Source: Linnemannia hyalina (lineage: Eukaryota; Mortierellomycota; Mortierellomycetes; Mortierellales; Mortierellaceae). From it: DNA of 64,000 nucleotides. The translations under genes were made by a program, and so were the position numbers. The notes below the pieces were generated by a model that had not been told where the DNA came from, made no database searches, and saw nothing but the letters and a program-made list of their open reading frames with translations. Shown one piece after another: positions 1-10,676 of this stretch. The DNA is taken from assembly GCA_019671135.1 (NCBI GenBank), contig JAHRHY010000002.1, positions 1,922,001 through 1,986,000 on the forward strand, given 5' to 3'. Each line of letters begins with the position of its first letter. The first letter of the stretch is position 1.

Positions 1-242
1 CCTTTGTCGACTTCTCTGTATGGACCTGGATACTGCTTGAGAGACCAAATAACTACAAGAAAGTAGAATACAGGAATTGCACCTAATCTTCTTATAAGTA
101 AGTCTTTAACAGTTTTCATGTGTGCTACTAGCTTCAACGCAGTCCTATGATTATTGGATGGTTCTTGCGTAGGCCATTCTGCATCCAAAAAAGTCCATTC
201 ATCCTCTAACAACCGTTGAAATAGGCGCTTTAAGTTTGCCAT
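1..242 (-). CDS. DDE transposase-like protein, N-terminal part cut by window edge
   Basis: An open frame starts with ATG at 240-242 and runs off the left edge, giving about 80 residues. It matches the N-terminus of the DDE-like protein at 917-2203. Shared features are an opening LxxLxxxxW box, a basic region ending RRLG(A/P)IPV, an aromatic FFLV-type stretch and a YPGPY motif. It is therefore another member of that family, oriented away from the 495-bp element that begins 19 bases upstream of its start. The catalytic region lies outside the window, so whether the gene is intact cannot be judged. Confidence 0.6.
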   Translation of the reverse strand, partial: MANLKRLFQRLLEDEWTFLDAEWPTQEPSNNHRTALKLVAHMKTVKDLLIRRLGAIPVFYFLVVIWSLKQYPGPYREVDK

Positions 243-260
243 GACTGTAATTACAACCTG

Positions 261-755
261 GGAGGCCTTTCACGTCCAAGTTATCATATGGTGTTTGTTA
301 CATCTCTGTAGATCTCGACAATATCCATAGCGACTATGGGATGAGAATGTATATATGATACCAAGCATATAAGACAACCATTGTAACATTTTTTGTTTAA
401 CTATCCTACTAAACACCAACCTATTCTCCAAACAACAAAGTCTTCTTATTTTTCGCACACCACACTCTTGAATATGTCCATCTACTATTAACCTGTAACC
501 CTCACTGCAAGATTCGCCAGAGTAGTTCTTGTATGTCATCATCTAAAGCACTTGTACTCTCAACTGTATCTTTGGGGCGAAATACAGGGGAGAGATTACA
601 TTTTAAAAAAACATGTGCTGTCTATTGCTATTTTATTCTGTGTTCTGTTGCCCACTATGAAGAGATATGTCAGTTATGGAAGTAAACACTCCGTTCCTTG
701 GGCTTTGGATATTTTTTATATGCCTTTTTATATCCTCTGCACATGAAGGGGCCGC
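261..755 (+). mobile_element. 495-bp TIR element, copy a
   Basis: This is one of three near-identical 495-bp copies (others at 8166-8660 and 10122-10616). The left end reads GGAGGCCTTTCACGTCC and the right end, reverse complemented, GCGGCCCCTTCATGTGC; these are imperfect terminal inverted repeats. Flanking triplets here (CTG/CTA) match only partly. Copies a and c share 14 further bases to the right (CTACC plus GAAAAAAAT), so the outer boundary is slightly uncertain. Short open frames inside (90 and 64 residues) resemble no protein I know. It looks like a non-autonomous DNA transposon, possibly of PIF/Harbinger type. Confidence 0.7.
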
Positions 756-916
756 TACCGAAAAAAATATAAAAATATATTTGTATTCTCAACTATGTGC
801 TTGCTATATGATAGATACCATCCTACATGCTGTTGTGTATGCAGTTAAGTATAAGCCTTTTTAAAAAATTGTTATTGTTGGTTAACGTCATGACAATCCA
901 ATACATAAATATTATT

Positions 917-2203
917 ATGGATCTAACAAAACACTTCCAACAACTGCTTGATGACCATTGGACTTTCCTCAACGCTGGATGGCCAACAATTACACCACGT
1001 AATAATCATCGTACTGTAAGCAAGGAAATTGGGTATATGCCAGAAATAAAAGAAACCCTAAATCGACGCCTTGGTCCTATTCCAGTGTACTTCTTTCTTG
1101 TTGACATCTGGCCAAAGGTTAAGTATCCTGGTCCATACAAAGAAGTGGAGAAAGGTCTTTTAATGCTCTATCATCTTGTCAAAGGACTGTCTATGGAAGC
1201 AATGGAACCACACATGCCAAAAAGTAGTTTTCATGCAATGCACTCTGTGTTTTATAAGAAAGAATATACTTTGCACAACAAGTACATCACCAACTGTATT
1301 GCAACAATGTTCTCCACAATTAAAATACGCCTATTGTCTGCAAAGGAAAAGAATCCTCCATTATTTAAGCATGTTACATTGCATCTTGATGGTCATGATA
1401 CAAGAGCAACATACAAAGGTGAGAGTAGTGCTGATATGTACTCTTACAAGCTGAAAAAGTCAGGGTTACGCACACAGGTAGCAATGGATTGTAATGGCAT
1501 GGCCTTATTTGTCTCCAAATCTGCATCTTGCAAGAACAATGCTGATGGAACAATGCTGCTAACGATGAAGTTGGACAAGAGAGTGCATGAGATGGATTGC
1601 ATTGCTCTCGATGGAGGGTATCCACAGTTCTTAAGGAGGCTTATAGATGAGTCTGATACTCTTAAAGTCCAAAATTTCGCTCATCCATACCGTAAACAGA
1701 AGAACAAGGAACTTACACAGGAAGAAGCGTTATACAATACCACCTTTGGTAGTTTCCGCTCGCAGATGGAATCTCTGTTTGCAGACCTTGGTTCCACATT
1801 TGAGAAACACAACAACCGTACTCCTGTGTTGGTGGATAAGAAACAAACATATAATTTGCAGTTGAAGTTATCTTTGTTACTCTTAAACATGAAAAAGATG
1901 GTTGCTTTGTTGAAGATTTCTGCAGAACCAATTCATACAGCTTGGCTTCGCGAAGGATTCGAGTATCCGACGACAGAGAACGACGTTGAGCAACCAATGG
2001 GATATGTTGATGTTGGTGCGCTAGTGGAGGATGGAAATACAATGGCACAACTCCAGAACAAATTTCTTGGTATTAATCTTCATGGTGATGTTGATGTTAA
2101 TGTTGATGAGGACACACCAATGGATCAAGCAGTAATAATGCAACCCGGTCTTTCCATTGAGCTTCTAATAATACAAAGCGACTGTAGTGATCACCTGATA
2201 TAG
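917..2203 (+). CDS. DDE-type transposase-like protein (PIF/Harbinger or IS5-like fold)
   Basis: Single-exon frame of 428 residues from ATG 917; in-frame ATGs at 890 and 827 also exist. I chose 917 because relatives align from just after it. The central region has the layout of a DDE_Tnp_4-type nuclease: LDGHD (first Asp), a KKSGLRTQV strand, a SKSASCKNN loop, ALDGGYPQF (second Asp in a DxGY setting), then an N...R...E region around FRSQMESLFADLG (probable final Glu). The family would cut and join DNA during transposition. Close relatives lie at 15096-16376 and 17638-18921, but this copy is more diverged from them. A TTTTTAAAAAA palindrome lies about 50 bases upstream. Whether it is active is unknown; no clear TIRs bound it. 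Confidence 0.7.
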   Translation: MDLTKHFQQLLDDHWTFLNAGWPTITPRNNHRTVSKEIGYMPEIKETLNRRLGPIPVYFFLVDIWPKVKYPGPYKEVEKGLLMLYHLVKGLSMEAMEPHMPKSSFHAMHSVFYKKEYTLHNKYITNCIATMFSTIKIRLLSAKEKNPPLFKHVTLHLDGHDTRATYKGESSADMYSYKLKKSGLRTQVAMDCNGMALFVSKSASCKNNADGTMLLTMKLDKRVHEMDCIALDGGYPQFLRRLIDESDTLKVQNFAHPYRKQKNKELTQEEALYNTTFGSFRSQMESLFADLGSTFEKHNNRTPVLVDKKQTYNLQLKLSLLLLNMKKMVALLKISAEPIHTAWLREGFEYPTTENDVEQPMGYVDVGALVEDGNTMAQLQNKFLGINLHGDVDVNVDEDTPMDQAVIMQPGLSIELLIIQSDCSDHLI

Positions 2204-2606
2204 TTCGCAGTCACAATCAATCAATCGTTCCTAAATCACATGATTGTATTATGTCTATCGTGTGTGCTGTGTGTGTGCCTGACGAACGCCACTAAATTTC
2301 CACCTCCCATTGTTGTTGATTGATGTTGACTAAGCAAAAGTGCGTATGCGTATCCCACAGAAAGCGAAGTGCGTGTCCCCTAGGAGGATCTGCTGACCAA
2401 GAAATGCTAAATAAGCAAAGTGGGAGTCCTCTAGAACCTCTAGAATCCTCCAGCAACAACCTTTTCTTCTCTAATAACTTGCTGCTACTCTTTTCCTCGC
2501 TTTTGTGCTTTTTTTTTTTTTTTTTTTTGCCCCTTTATTCCTAACTACAGTCTTTCATCAGCCACAACTCCAAATTTCATTTTCATCACATCTGTCACCA
2601 TTCAAC
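2204..2606. other. Non-coding stretch between DDE gene and Helitron
   Basis: No gene seen. It includes a run of 20 T at 2509-2528, followed by pyrimidine-rich leader-like sequence just before the Helitron start codon at 2607. The 5' end of the Helitron probably lies here, but I could not fix a TC-type terminus. Confidence 0.4.
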
Positions 2607-5600
2607 ATGCCTTCCACTCGCCGTGTTCCTCTTACCTCCACCTCCAGTATCGATACCTCTTCAACTACAGCCTTTACAGGATACAAGCGGGTTAGAGCGA
2701 CGAACTCAACAAGGTCGCAGCCCACCAAGTCCGTCAGGTTCTCTTCCCTTACCACCACCAGGCGTACGGCTGCCACTAAATCTACTGTTACCACTCCCTC
2801 CTCTCCTTCCTCGCTTCCCATCAATAGCACTATCACCACACCCAATGCAATCGCTTCTTCTTCCTCCTCCTCTTCCCCTATTAGCAGGTGTAGCAGGTGC
2901 CGTGGAAACGATCACCAAAGGTCAACAAGTCGTCGCTGCCCATACTTTAAAGGGAAGCAAACGACAAGTGCAAGGATCAGCCATTCCCAGAAGCGTCACT
3001 CCAACAACTGCGACTACCTCGAAACCATCTTTGACACCGTTTCGGACGAGAGTATCCTCGCTGCACGACCCGCGTCTTTCACATCAAGCTGAAGGAACTC
3101 CTGCATGATCTGTTGAAAAACCATGTCCTCGGAAAGGTCGTCGGCATGATTCATGTCATTGAGTTCCAGAAGCGTGGACTCCCCCATGCACACATTCTGC
3201 TCATCATGAGCCCCGAGCACAAGCCTGGATTGCCTGAGGACTACGACAAATACATTTCTGCCGAGATTCCTGACCCTGCAACTCATCCGGCCGCCTATGA
3301 GACTGTTGTGAAATCCATGATCCATGGCCCATGTGGACCGGCAAACAGGAACTCTCCATGCATGGAGAACGGCGTGTGTACCAAAGGCTATCCCAAGCCC
3401 TTCCTCGCAACCACCACAAACGGACCAAATGGATATCCGCAGTACCGGCGCCGCATGGATGGAAGGACAGTCAGGATCGATGGCCGGGGAGATTTCGAGA
3501 TTGACAACCGTTGGGTCGTTCCGCACAACCCTTATCTGGCTGCAAAGTATGGTGCCCATATCAATGTCGAGAGCTGCACCTCTTCCACTGCGGTCAAGTA
3601 TCTTTACAAGTACGTCTACAAGGGTCATGATCGAGCCACTGTTGTGGTTCAACAGCCGGCACAAGACGGAGCTCAAGCCGAAGCCGGAGATCTACCTGTG
3701 CCAGAAGTCAACGAGATCATTGATTTCATCGACGGTCGCTATGTCTCTGCCTCCGAGTCTTCTTGGGGCATATTCGGATTCCGCCTACACAGTGCCTATC
3801 CATCCGTCACCAGGTTGCATTTGCATCTTCCCGGCCAGTTCATGCACGCCTTCCGCTCGGACGAACCCATCGCCGATGTCCTAGAGAGAGCCGCACTGGA
3901 GCGCAGTACGCTGACTGCATTCTTCGACTATAATCGCGACCATCCTGACGAACCGCCATCAAAGTACCACGACTTTCCTCAAACCCACGTTTACCTCAAG
4001 AGGGAAAAGCGATGGAAGCTCAGAGAGAGAGGATGTACAGTCGGCCGACTCTTTTTTGTGCATGATACCGCAGGCGATCTGTTTTATTTGCGGTTGCTAC
4101 TACTCTCGGTGCCAAGTCCTATATCGTTTGAGGGCCTAAGAACAGTCGAAAACGAGGTCCACCCCACGTTCAAGGCCGCCTGCATCGCCCTTGGCATGCT
4201 TCAAGATGATCGCGAGTGGGAGAACTGTCTTCGGGATGCCGCAGTCAGCCAAACGGGATACCAACTCCGCTCCCTTTTTGCAAAGATTCTTGCCTTTTGC
4301 AACCCGACAAATCCTGCTCAGCTTTGGACCACCTTTCGCGATGCACTGTCTGATGATCTCCGTCCAAGGGAACGTGACGCTACCAGCCTTGAGCAGCGAC
4401 AATCCTTTGCAGACCAGCGTGCAAATGCTGCCTTGATCCACTTACAAGTTCTCCTGAGGAACCTCGGCAAGACTCTCCACGACTACGAAGGCATGCCCGA
4501 GCCCGTCATACTGGAGCAGCATGGTCCCAACGTAAATGCATTTATTGCAGACGAGTTGAATTACCCTTTGCCCAGCGCAGAAGATTTCGCCATGATGGAG
4601 CAGTCACTCAACGCGAATCAGAGGGAAGCATACGACCGAATCAAGCACTCCTATGAGATGAACTCTTCCGAGGCGTACTTCATCGATGGTCCTGCAGGTA
4701 CAGGAAAGACCTTCCTGTACTCCCTAATCCTGTCTATGGTCCGGTCGAATCGCGATATCGCTCTTGCCGTTGCTGGATCTGGAATCGCCGCATTACTCCT
4801 ACAAGGCGGAAGAACCGCTCACTCGCGCTTTAAGATTCCCGTCCCTACCCACGAGGATAGCGTTTGTTCAGTCAACCACAGGTCAGAAATTGCCAATCTT
4901 CTCATCCGGGCCAAGATCGTTGTCTGGGACGAGGCTCCGATGACGCATCGGCATATCTTTGAGGCTGTAGATCGCACTCTCAAAGACCTGATGAAGACTG
5001 TGGACCCTGCGAACGAACATCGTCCCTTTGGAGAAAAGCTCATGGTCTTTGGCGGCGACTTCAGGCAGATTCCTCCAGTCGTTAAGCAAGGCCGCAGAGA
5101 GGAAACCATTGGAGCCTGCTTTAAACGATCTCCACTCTGGGACCACATCCAACACCTTCATCTTTCCGTTAACATGCGCCTCCTCAGAAATGCCGACGCT
5201 CCCGACATCGAGGAACAGACCGGGTTTGCAAACTGGCTTCTTCAAGTCGGAGAAGGTACTGTTCCTGGCCCGTCTCCAGACCACAGAATCTCCACCACCA
5301 TCACACTTCCACCCCAGATGGTGATGCCAGCCAATGCCAACATTGGCGATCTCATTGCCAAGGTCTACCCTGATCTCCAGCACAATATTGGCAATGCCCA
5401 GTATCTCAATCAGCGCGCGGTGCTCTGCCCAACAAACGACAACGTCGATGAAGTCAACAACCACATCATGTCAGCCATACAAGGGGAATCAAGAGAGTTT
5501 CTCTCGCAGGACTCCATCATCGACAAAGAAGACGATAGGGTGGACGCTCTGTTTCCTATCGAGTTTCTGAACAGCCTCAAGTCGTCTTCGCTCCCTCCTC

Positions 5601-6061
5601 ACTGCCTGAGATTGACCGTGGGTTGTCCTGTCATACTCCTTCGAAACCTCATGCCACAGGAAGGACTTTGCAATGGCACGCGACTCATATGTACATCGCT
5701 CTCACGGTACGTCTTGGGAGCCACTATCATTACAGGAACACATGCCGGCAATCACGTATTCCTTTCCCGCATCCCGATCTGCCCTTCTGACCTCGATATT
5801 CCGTTCAAGTTCCGACGACTCCAGTTCCCTATCCGACCCGCCTTTGCAATGACGATCAACAAGTCCCAAGGTCAGACTTTAGACACCGTTGGTATCTATC
5901 TCAAGAAGCCGGTATTCGCCCATGGCCAACTGTACGTTGCCCTATCTCGAGTGACGAACAAGAACAACGTGCATGTGTTGATTGAGAGGGAGGGTCCCGA
6001 TACACCATATGGCTGTACAACAAATGTTGTTTACCCAGAGATTCTTGCCCTGAGTGACTAA
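2607..6061 (+). pseudogene. Helitron Rep-helicase, internally deleted
   Basis: From about 3050 to 6061 one frame encodes a Helitron replicase. It has a RVFHIKLKEL entry, the HUH motif in RGLPHAHIL, two nuclease tyrosines in a YLYKYVYKG box (near 3600), and a complete PIF1-type superfamily 1 helicase. The helicase has Walker A GPAGTGKT near 4690, VVWDEAPM near 4920, GGDFRQIPP near 5050, a TINKSQGQT box near 5853 and a YVALSRV box near 5930. A second frame from ATG 2607 gives a Ser/Thr-rich start with a CSRCRGNDH cysteine motif that looks like the original N-terminus. It meets the Rep domain out of frame near 3030. Several hundred residues normally present between these parts are missing, so the protein is probably defective. 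The role in the family is rolling-circle transposition. Confidence 0.85.
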
Positions 6062-6184
6062 AAAAAAAATGACATAAGAAAAAAAAAAGGAGGGTAGGGA
6101 TCAAGGGAGACAGTGACAGACAGAAATAAATATTACCACATCCATTTCGCTTTTTTTTTTTTTTTTTTTTTTCACCCAACACCT

Positions 6185-6214
6185 CCGCGAGCGAAGCCGC
6201 GGGTACTATTCTAG
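6185..6214 (+). mobile_element. Probable Helitron 3' terminus (hairpin plus CTAG)
   Basis: A GC-rich stem, CCGCG at 6185-6189 pairing with CGCGG at 6198-6202, is followed eight bases later by CTAG (6211-6214) and then T. Helitrons typically end in a short hairpin about 10 bases before a CTRR end, inserted next to T. It lies about 150 bases after the helicase stop, beyond a run of 22 T (6151-6172). Confidence 0.6.
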
Positions 6215-6469
6215 TGGAGGTACGAAGCGACAAATGGATGTTAATGGTAATCTGTAGACTTATTGCAGGTTTTTAAAAGAATAGACATACATGGCCTATT
6301 TAGTCAGCTTTAAGATACGGTATTAACTGCCAAGACGCTAATATGCACCGGTATCTATTATTAAAAGCCATGGTATTATTGTAGTAGATCGGATGCTATT
6401 CTATGCTATTCTACAGCATTCCTTTTTATTTAACAAAGAGGATAAACACATGTACAAACCTACGTCATA

Positions 6470-6630
6470 AAATAATACTACATTCTTAACCATTTTTAAA
6501 CCCCGTCTTTAATGCCAAGCAGTCTTAATAAGCAAGATCTACGTCATACGAGGAACACTACATTATTAACCACTTAGATGCCTTTTTAAAACTCTTTTGT
6601 TACTAAGCGCCAAGCAGTGCTAATAAGCAA
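6470..6630 (+). repeat. Degenerate tandem duplication
   Basis: Two successive 75-95-base units share ordered blocks: CTACGTCATA, then ACTACATTCTTAACCA or its variant ACTACATTATTAACCA, then GCCAAGCAGT, then TAATAAGCAAG. The second unit contains a TTTTTAAAA palindrome. The unit lies just before the promoter of the next gene. Confidence 0.55.
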
Positions 6631-6669
6631 GCGCTATTAATGTCCATTGTGGCAGTGTTCCTGAATTAG

Positions 6670-6677
6670 TATAAATA
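6670..6677 (+). promoter_or_regulatory. TATA box
   Basis: TATAAATA, followed about 20-40 bases later by a pyrimidine-rich start-like stretch. It precedes the 6889 gene; the implied leader is long. Confidence 0.45.
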
Positions 6678-6888
6678 AAGGAGTCCACTTCCCTCTTGCT
6701 TAATCTTTATCTAGTAACCAACCAACAATTATCCATATCTATACAACCATCCATACCTATACAACCATCTTTTATTGCAATTCTTTATATCAGTGTACTA
6801 AGCAGCTGCAATCTACCACACATAAACTGAAAACTCATTCACACCCACCATACCACAAGTACAATCCATATTATTCATATCCAAAAAC

Positions 6889-8165
6889 ATGAAGTACGTT
6901 CAGCTTACAATCGAGCTCATCACCAAGGCCTTTGAGACATTCTCCTCTAAGAAGGGAGTGGAGTTTAACAAGAAAGATGCAAATAAGATCTTTAAGGCGC
7001 TTGATGAGGATGAGGAAGTAGAGAGATACTACTTTTGTGGAGAAAAGTGCACCAAGTCCAAGCGCAAATGCATGAAGGAAGTTGATGATGAAGGCATGCA
7101 TTGTTATGTCCACGATCCTGCGCGCAAGTGTCAAGGCACAACTATTAAGGGTGCTAATTGTGGTAGTGTAGCCAAACTTGGTCAAACATACTGTGGACGT
7201 CATCAAGATCAAGATAGAGGTTATATAAAACGTAGTAACAACAACGCACCTGTCGACAAGCGTACCAAGTCTTCCAAGGCTTTAAAGAAGACACATACTT
7301 CTAAGTTTGTGTCTTCCGATGACGATATGACTTCCGAGGATGAAGAACCAAAGAAGCGAAAGAGAAACAAGCAGGAGTCATCGGATGAAGAGCCGTCCGA
7401 TGATGATGATGAAGAAGATATAATTGCCGTCTCCTTTCCGTTGAGTCCAAAGGTAGTTGACATAACGTCCAAGAAAAATGTACCACTCGCTAATACATGT
7501 ATATGGACGCGTTATGCAACTAATCCAGCTTTCCTGTATGCAAAAAGCTTTACTGTAAATGGCAAGTACATTATTAGGCTAAAGGAAAAGAATCTCTACA
7601 TTGCATTGTGTCCACCTAAGCTCATGGGCAAGAATCTCCCTGCGCCAGAAATATCTGAGAAAGAGGCACGCATATTGGCCAAGATGGGTCTTCAAGAGGC
7701 AACTTCAGCAGATGTAGAAAAAATAGAAGAGTCTTCTGCTGATGAGAATTCTGACGATGATACAGATGATGGTGATACGTCTGATAATGCTGACTCTGAC
7801 GATGATTCCTCTAAAGATAAAGACTCTGATGATGGCAAGTCCAATAACAGACCTGATGTAGAATCTGGAGATGATACCTCTAAGGATAACCCTGATGAAA
7901 AACTATCTCATAAAAAGCCATCTAAGGATGATGAGAAGAAGACTTCTCGAAAGAAAAGGCATACAGAGATGCCCAAAAATGCAGAGCCATCTTCTAATGT
8001 AGATGTTTCTAAGGATGAAAAAGATGAACACACATTTGCACTGGCCACAACGGTGCGTAACATTAGATCAGAGAAAGACATACCACTTGCAAAGGATGGA
8101 GGATGGATGGTTCATCCTAATAACGACATGCTTGAGTATGCAACTAACTTTACGATGAAGGCTAA
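6889..8165 (+). pseudogene. Cys-rich acidic repeat protein, 5' half (gene split by element insertion and inversion)
   Basis: ATG 6889 opens a frame that runs into the 495-bp element at 8166 and stops inside it at 8193. The N-terminal 45 residues are helical. Next comes a cluster of C..C, C..H, C and C..H pairs (residues about 47-105) that could bind two zinc ions. Then follow basic nuclear-signal-like KKRKRNK and Ser/Asp/Glu stretches. A roughly 75-residue module follows, with an SFTVNGKYIIRL box, a LYIALCPP box and a final AKMGL box. After a long D/S/K-rich linker a second module begins and is cut after FTMKAK. The rest of that module and a third one lie on the other strand at 9134-10121, in continuous frame once one target duplication is removed. 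Similar Cys/His clusters occur in large DNA viruses, but I cannot assign a family. Confidence 0.65.
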
Positions 8166-8660
8166 GCGGCCCCTTCATGTGCAGAGGATATAAAAAGGCA
8201 TATAAAAAATATCCAAAGCCCAAGGAACGGAGTGTTTACTTCCATAACTGACATATCTCTTCATAGTGGGCAACAGAACACAGAATAAAATAGCAATAGA
8301 CAGCACATGTTTTTTTAAAATGTAATCTCTCCCCTGTATTTCGCCCCAAAGATACAGTTGAGAGTACAAGTGCTTTAGATGATGACATACAAGAACTACT
8401 CTGGCGAATCTTGCAGTGAGGGTTACAGGTTAATAGTAGATGGACATATTCAAGAGTGTGGTGTGCGAAAAATAAGAAGACTTTGTTGTTTGGAGAATAG
8501 GTTGGTGTTTAGTAGGATAGTTGAACAAAAAATGTTACAATGGTTGTCTTATATGCTTGGTATCATATATACATTCTCATCCCATAGTCGCTATGGATAT
8601 TGTCGAGATCTACAGAGATGTAACAAACACCATATGATAACTTGGACCTGAAAGGCCTCC
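8166..8660 (-). mobile_element. 495-bp TIR element, copy b
   Basis: Inverted copy of the element at 261-755, with one clear difference near the end (CAGGTCC for CACGTCC). It interrupts the coding sequence of the Cys-rich gene. Its outer flank (TTA in element orientation) pairs with the left flank of copy c, and its inner flank (CTA) pairs with the right flank of copy c. The two copies have therefore exchanged partners. Confidence 0.75.
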
Positions 8661-9133
8661 TAGGTGAATGTTTTAAAAAAATATGGGTAATGCAATAATG
8701 GTGAGGGTGCATGCATTGTGGAACGTCTCAGATGAAGTTATCGTGGTTTTTATAATGTTTGATGTAACATACTTTGTAGGAAGTTACGATTGTTATAATA
8801 TTTGTTGATATGCGGCCTCCTATACAGATCGTTGGTAAACATGCCAATGGTGAAAAAATAAATGTCATAAAGAGTGCATGCATTGTAGAACATATTAGAT
8901 ATAGTTATTGTAATTTTCGTAATGTTAAATATAAGTAGATTGTGGATAAACACCACTGTGATCAAGAAAGAAATATTGTAAATTGTGCAAAGGATGGTGG
9001 AAGTTTTTAAAAAGATGGGTAATATATCTGGTGAATCTCATTGGAAGGGACGAGGATAATATTACATGTGTATTCCATATATAAAAGCTTTATTTGTGCA
9101 AGTGGTATATCTACAGTTTTTAAAATTCTTGAT
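8661..9133. other. AT-rich non-coding stretch within the inverted segment
   Basis: No gene seen. It holds an imperfect direct repeat of about 65 bases (8703-8770 and 8873-8938) that begins with the shared block GTGCATGCATTGT. A TTTTTAAAAA palindrome lies at 9004-9013. Confidence 0.45.
9117..9125. terminator. T5A4 palindrome at gene end
   Basis: TTTTTAAAA lies nine bases beyond the stop codon of the minus-strand 3' half gene at 9134. It belongs to the recurrent gene-end palindromes of this block. Confidence 0.35.
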
Positions 9134-10121
9134 CTACTCTTCTGCGGTCTCAAATGTTACTTCAAGAGGCTTCTTTTCTTCCATCGTACTTTTCTCTTTG
9201 GCTTGAATACTATCTAATACACTTTGCACTATGGTTTTTCTGTTGTGAGATCCTTCTTTTGCGAACTTACATAATATATCGGAATGTGGTTCGCGGGAAC
9301 CAAACTTATCCATGTGCCATGTTTCGTAGTTGGAATAATCTTTCTCCAACAAACCTAGGTGAAAAATTAGTTCTTTTTCTTCTGCATTACCATCTGCCGA
9401 AACGTATTCCTCGCGGAGTTCTTCTTCGATAGCTGTTATTTTGCTATATACTTCTCCCATTGCCTTCAGAAAATCATGATGGTCTTTTGTAGTGTAAACA
9501 CTTGAGGCATTCACATTTTCGCTTTCCATAGGTCCACCATCTTCTAGAGTTTTCTTAACATCCGACTCTTGCACCTCATCATCTACTTTTTCTACAAGTT
9601 CATCTAAAGTTTCCTTAATATTCGACTCTTGCACCTCATCATCTATTTTTTCTACCGGTTCACCTTTCTCTGTCGACCTATCCTTAGACCATTGTGGCTT
9701 AAAGCCCATAGCGAAGATCTTTTCTTTTTCCTTTTGGTTAAGATTATCATAGTCGACATTCTCTGCACTAATGTGGTCATCAGTCACCAAGCCAACTACA
9801 ATGTTTTGCTTGCGGATCTTGAGAATGTGCTTTCCATTTACAAGTACATTCTTGGAATACTCCAATTGCTGCTTGTGAAACCTTTTCCATTTCATCTTGG
9901 ATATATCTGTCGGTCCTTCCACTGGTAGTTCCTCTTCTACTTCGACCTCCTCGTTGAAAAGCATCTTTCTCTCTTCATCAGACATTTCTTGAAGTTTCAT
10001 CTTGCTAAGCATGGAGCGTTCCAAGATATCCATCTCTGGAACATCACCACCGCCACGCAGATGATCAAGCGTAAACAGGCCAACGTATGTATTCTTTCCA
10101 CATAGCTTGACAATGTACTTA
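9134..10121 (-). pseudogene. Cys-rich acidic repeat protein, inverted 3' half
   Basis: The minus-strand frame starts immediately inside element copy c at 10121 and ends at 9134, about 329 residues. The first residues read KYIVKL and complete the module broken at 8165; a later in-frame ATG at 10033 is unlikely to be the true start. A third module follows, with a VLVNGKHILKIR box and a FAMGF end. Then comes an acidic region with a duplicated unit containing KIDDEVQES and KVDDEVQES, and a helical C-terminus. With no start codon of its own it is probably not expressed as the original protein. Confidence 0.65.
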
Positions 10122-10616
10122 GGAGGCCTTTCACGTCCAAGTTATCATATGGTGTTTGTTACATCTCTGTAGATCTCGACAATATCCATAGCGACTATGG
10201 GATGAGAATGTATATATGATACCAAGCATATAAGACAACCATTGTAACATTTTTTGTTCAACTATCCTACTAAACACCAACCTATTCTCCAAACAACAAA
10301 GTCTTCTTATTTTTCGCACACCACACTCTTGAATATGTCCATCTACTATTAACCTGTAACCCTCACTGCAAGATTCGCCAGAGTAGTTCTTGTATGTCAT
10401 CATCTAAAGCACTTGTACTCTCAACTGTATCTTTGGGGCGAAATACAGGGGAGAGATTACATTTTAAAAAAACATGTGCTGTCTATTGCTATTTTATTCT
10501 GTGTTCTGTTGCCCACTATGAAGAGATATGTCAGTTATGGAAGTAAACACTCCGTTCCTTGGGCTTTGGATATTTTTTATATGCCTTTTTATATCCTCTG
10601 CACATGAAGGGGCCGC
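10122..10616 (+). mobile_element. 495-bp TIR element, copy c
   Basis: Nearly identical to copy a and in the same orientation; inverted relative to copy b. It abuts the inverted half gene on its left and the leader of the Rep-like gene on its right. The left flank is TTA and the right flank CTA/TAC, each matching the opposite side of copy b. Confidence 0.75.
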
Positions 10617-10676
10617 TACCGAAAAAAATGACGACCTAAATTATAGACTTTTTAAAACCTAAGTATACCTTTTATT

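Larger units (their letters stand above)
6215..6888. other. AT-rich non-coding stretch upstream of the Cys-rich gene
   Basis: No gene seen. It contains a TTTTTAAAA at 6270-6278, a degenerate tandem duplication at about 6470-6630 and a TATA box at 6670. From there on it is probably the promoter and a 5' leader of up to about 190 bases for the gene starting at 6889. Confidence 0.45.

Noticed and set aside
270..746. Open frames of 90 and 64 residues inside the 495-bp elements (three copies each)
   Set aside because: They recur only because the element is repeated, lie on opposite strands and have no motif; the element is better read as non-coding.
10033..10120. Treating ATG 10033 as start of an independent gene
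   Set aside because: The frame continues upstream to the element edge and completes a protein module broken at 8165, so it is the inverted 3' half.
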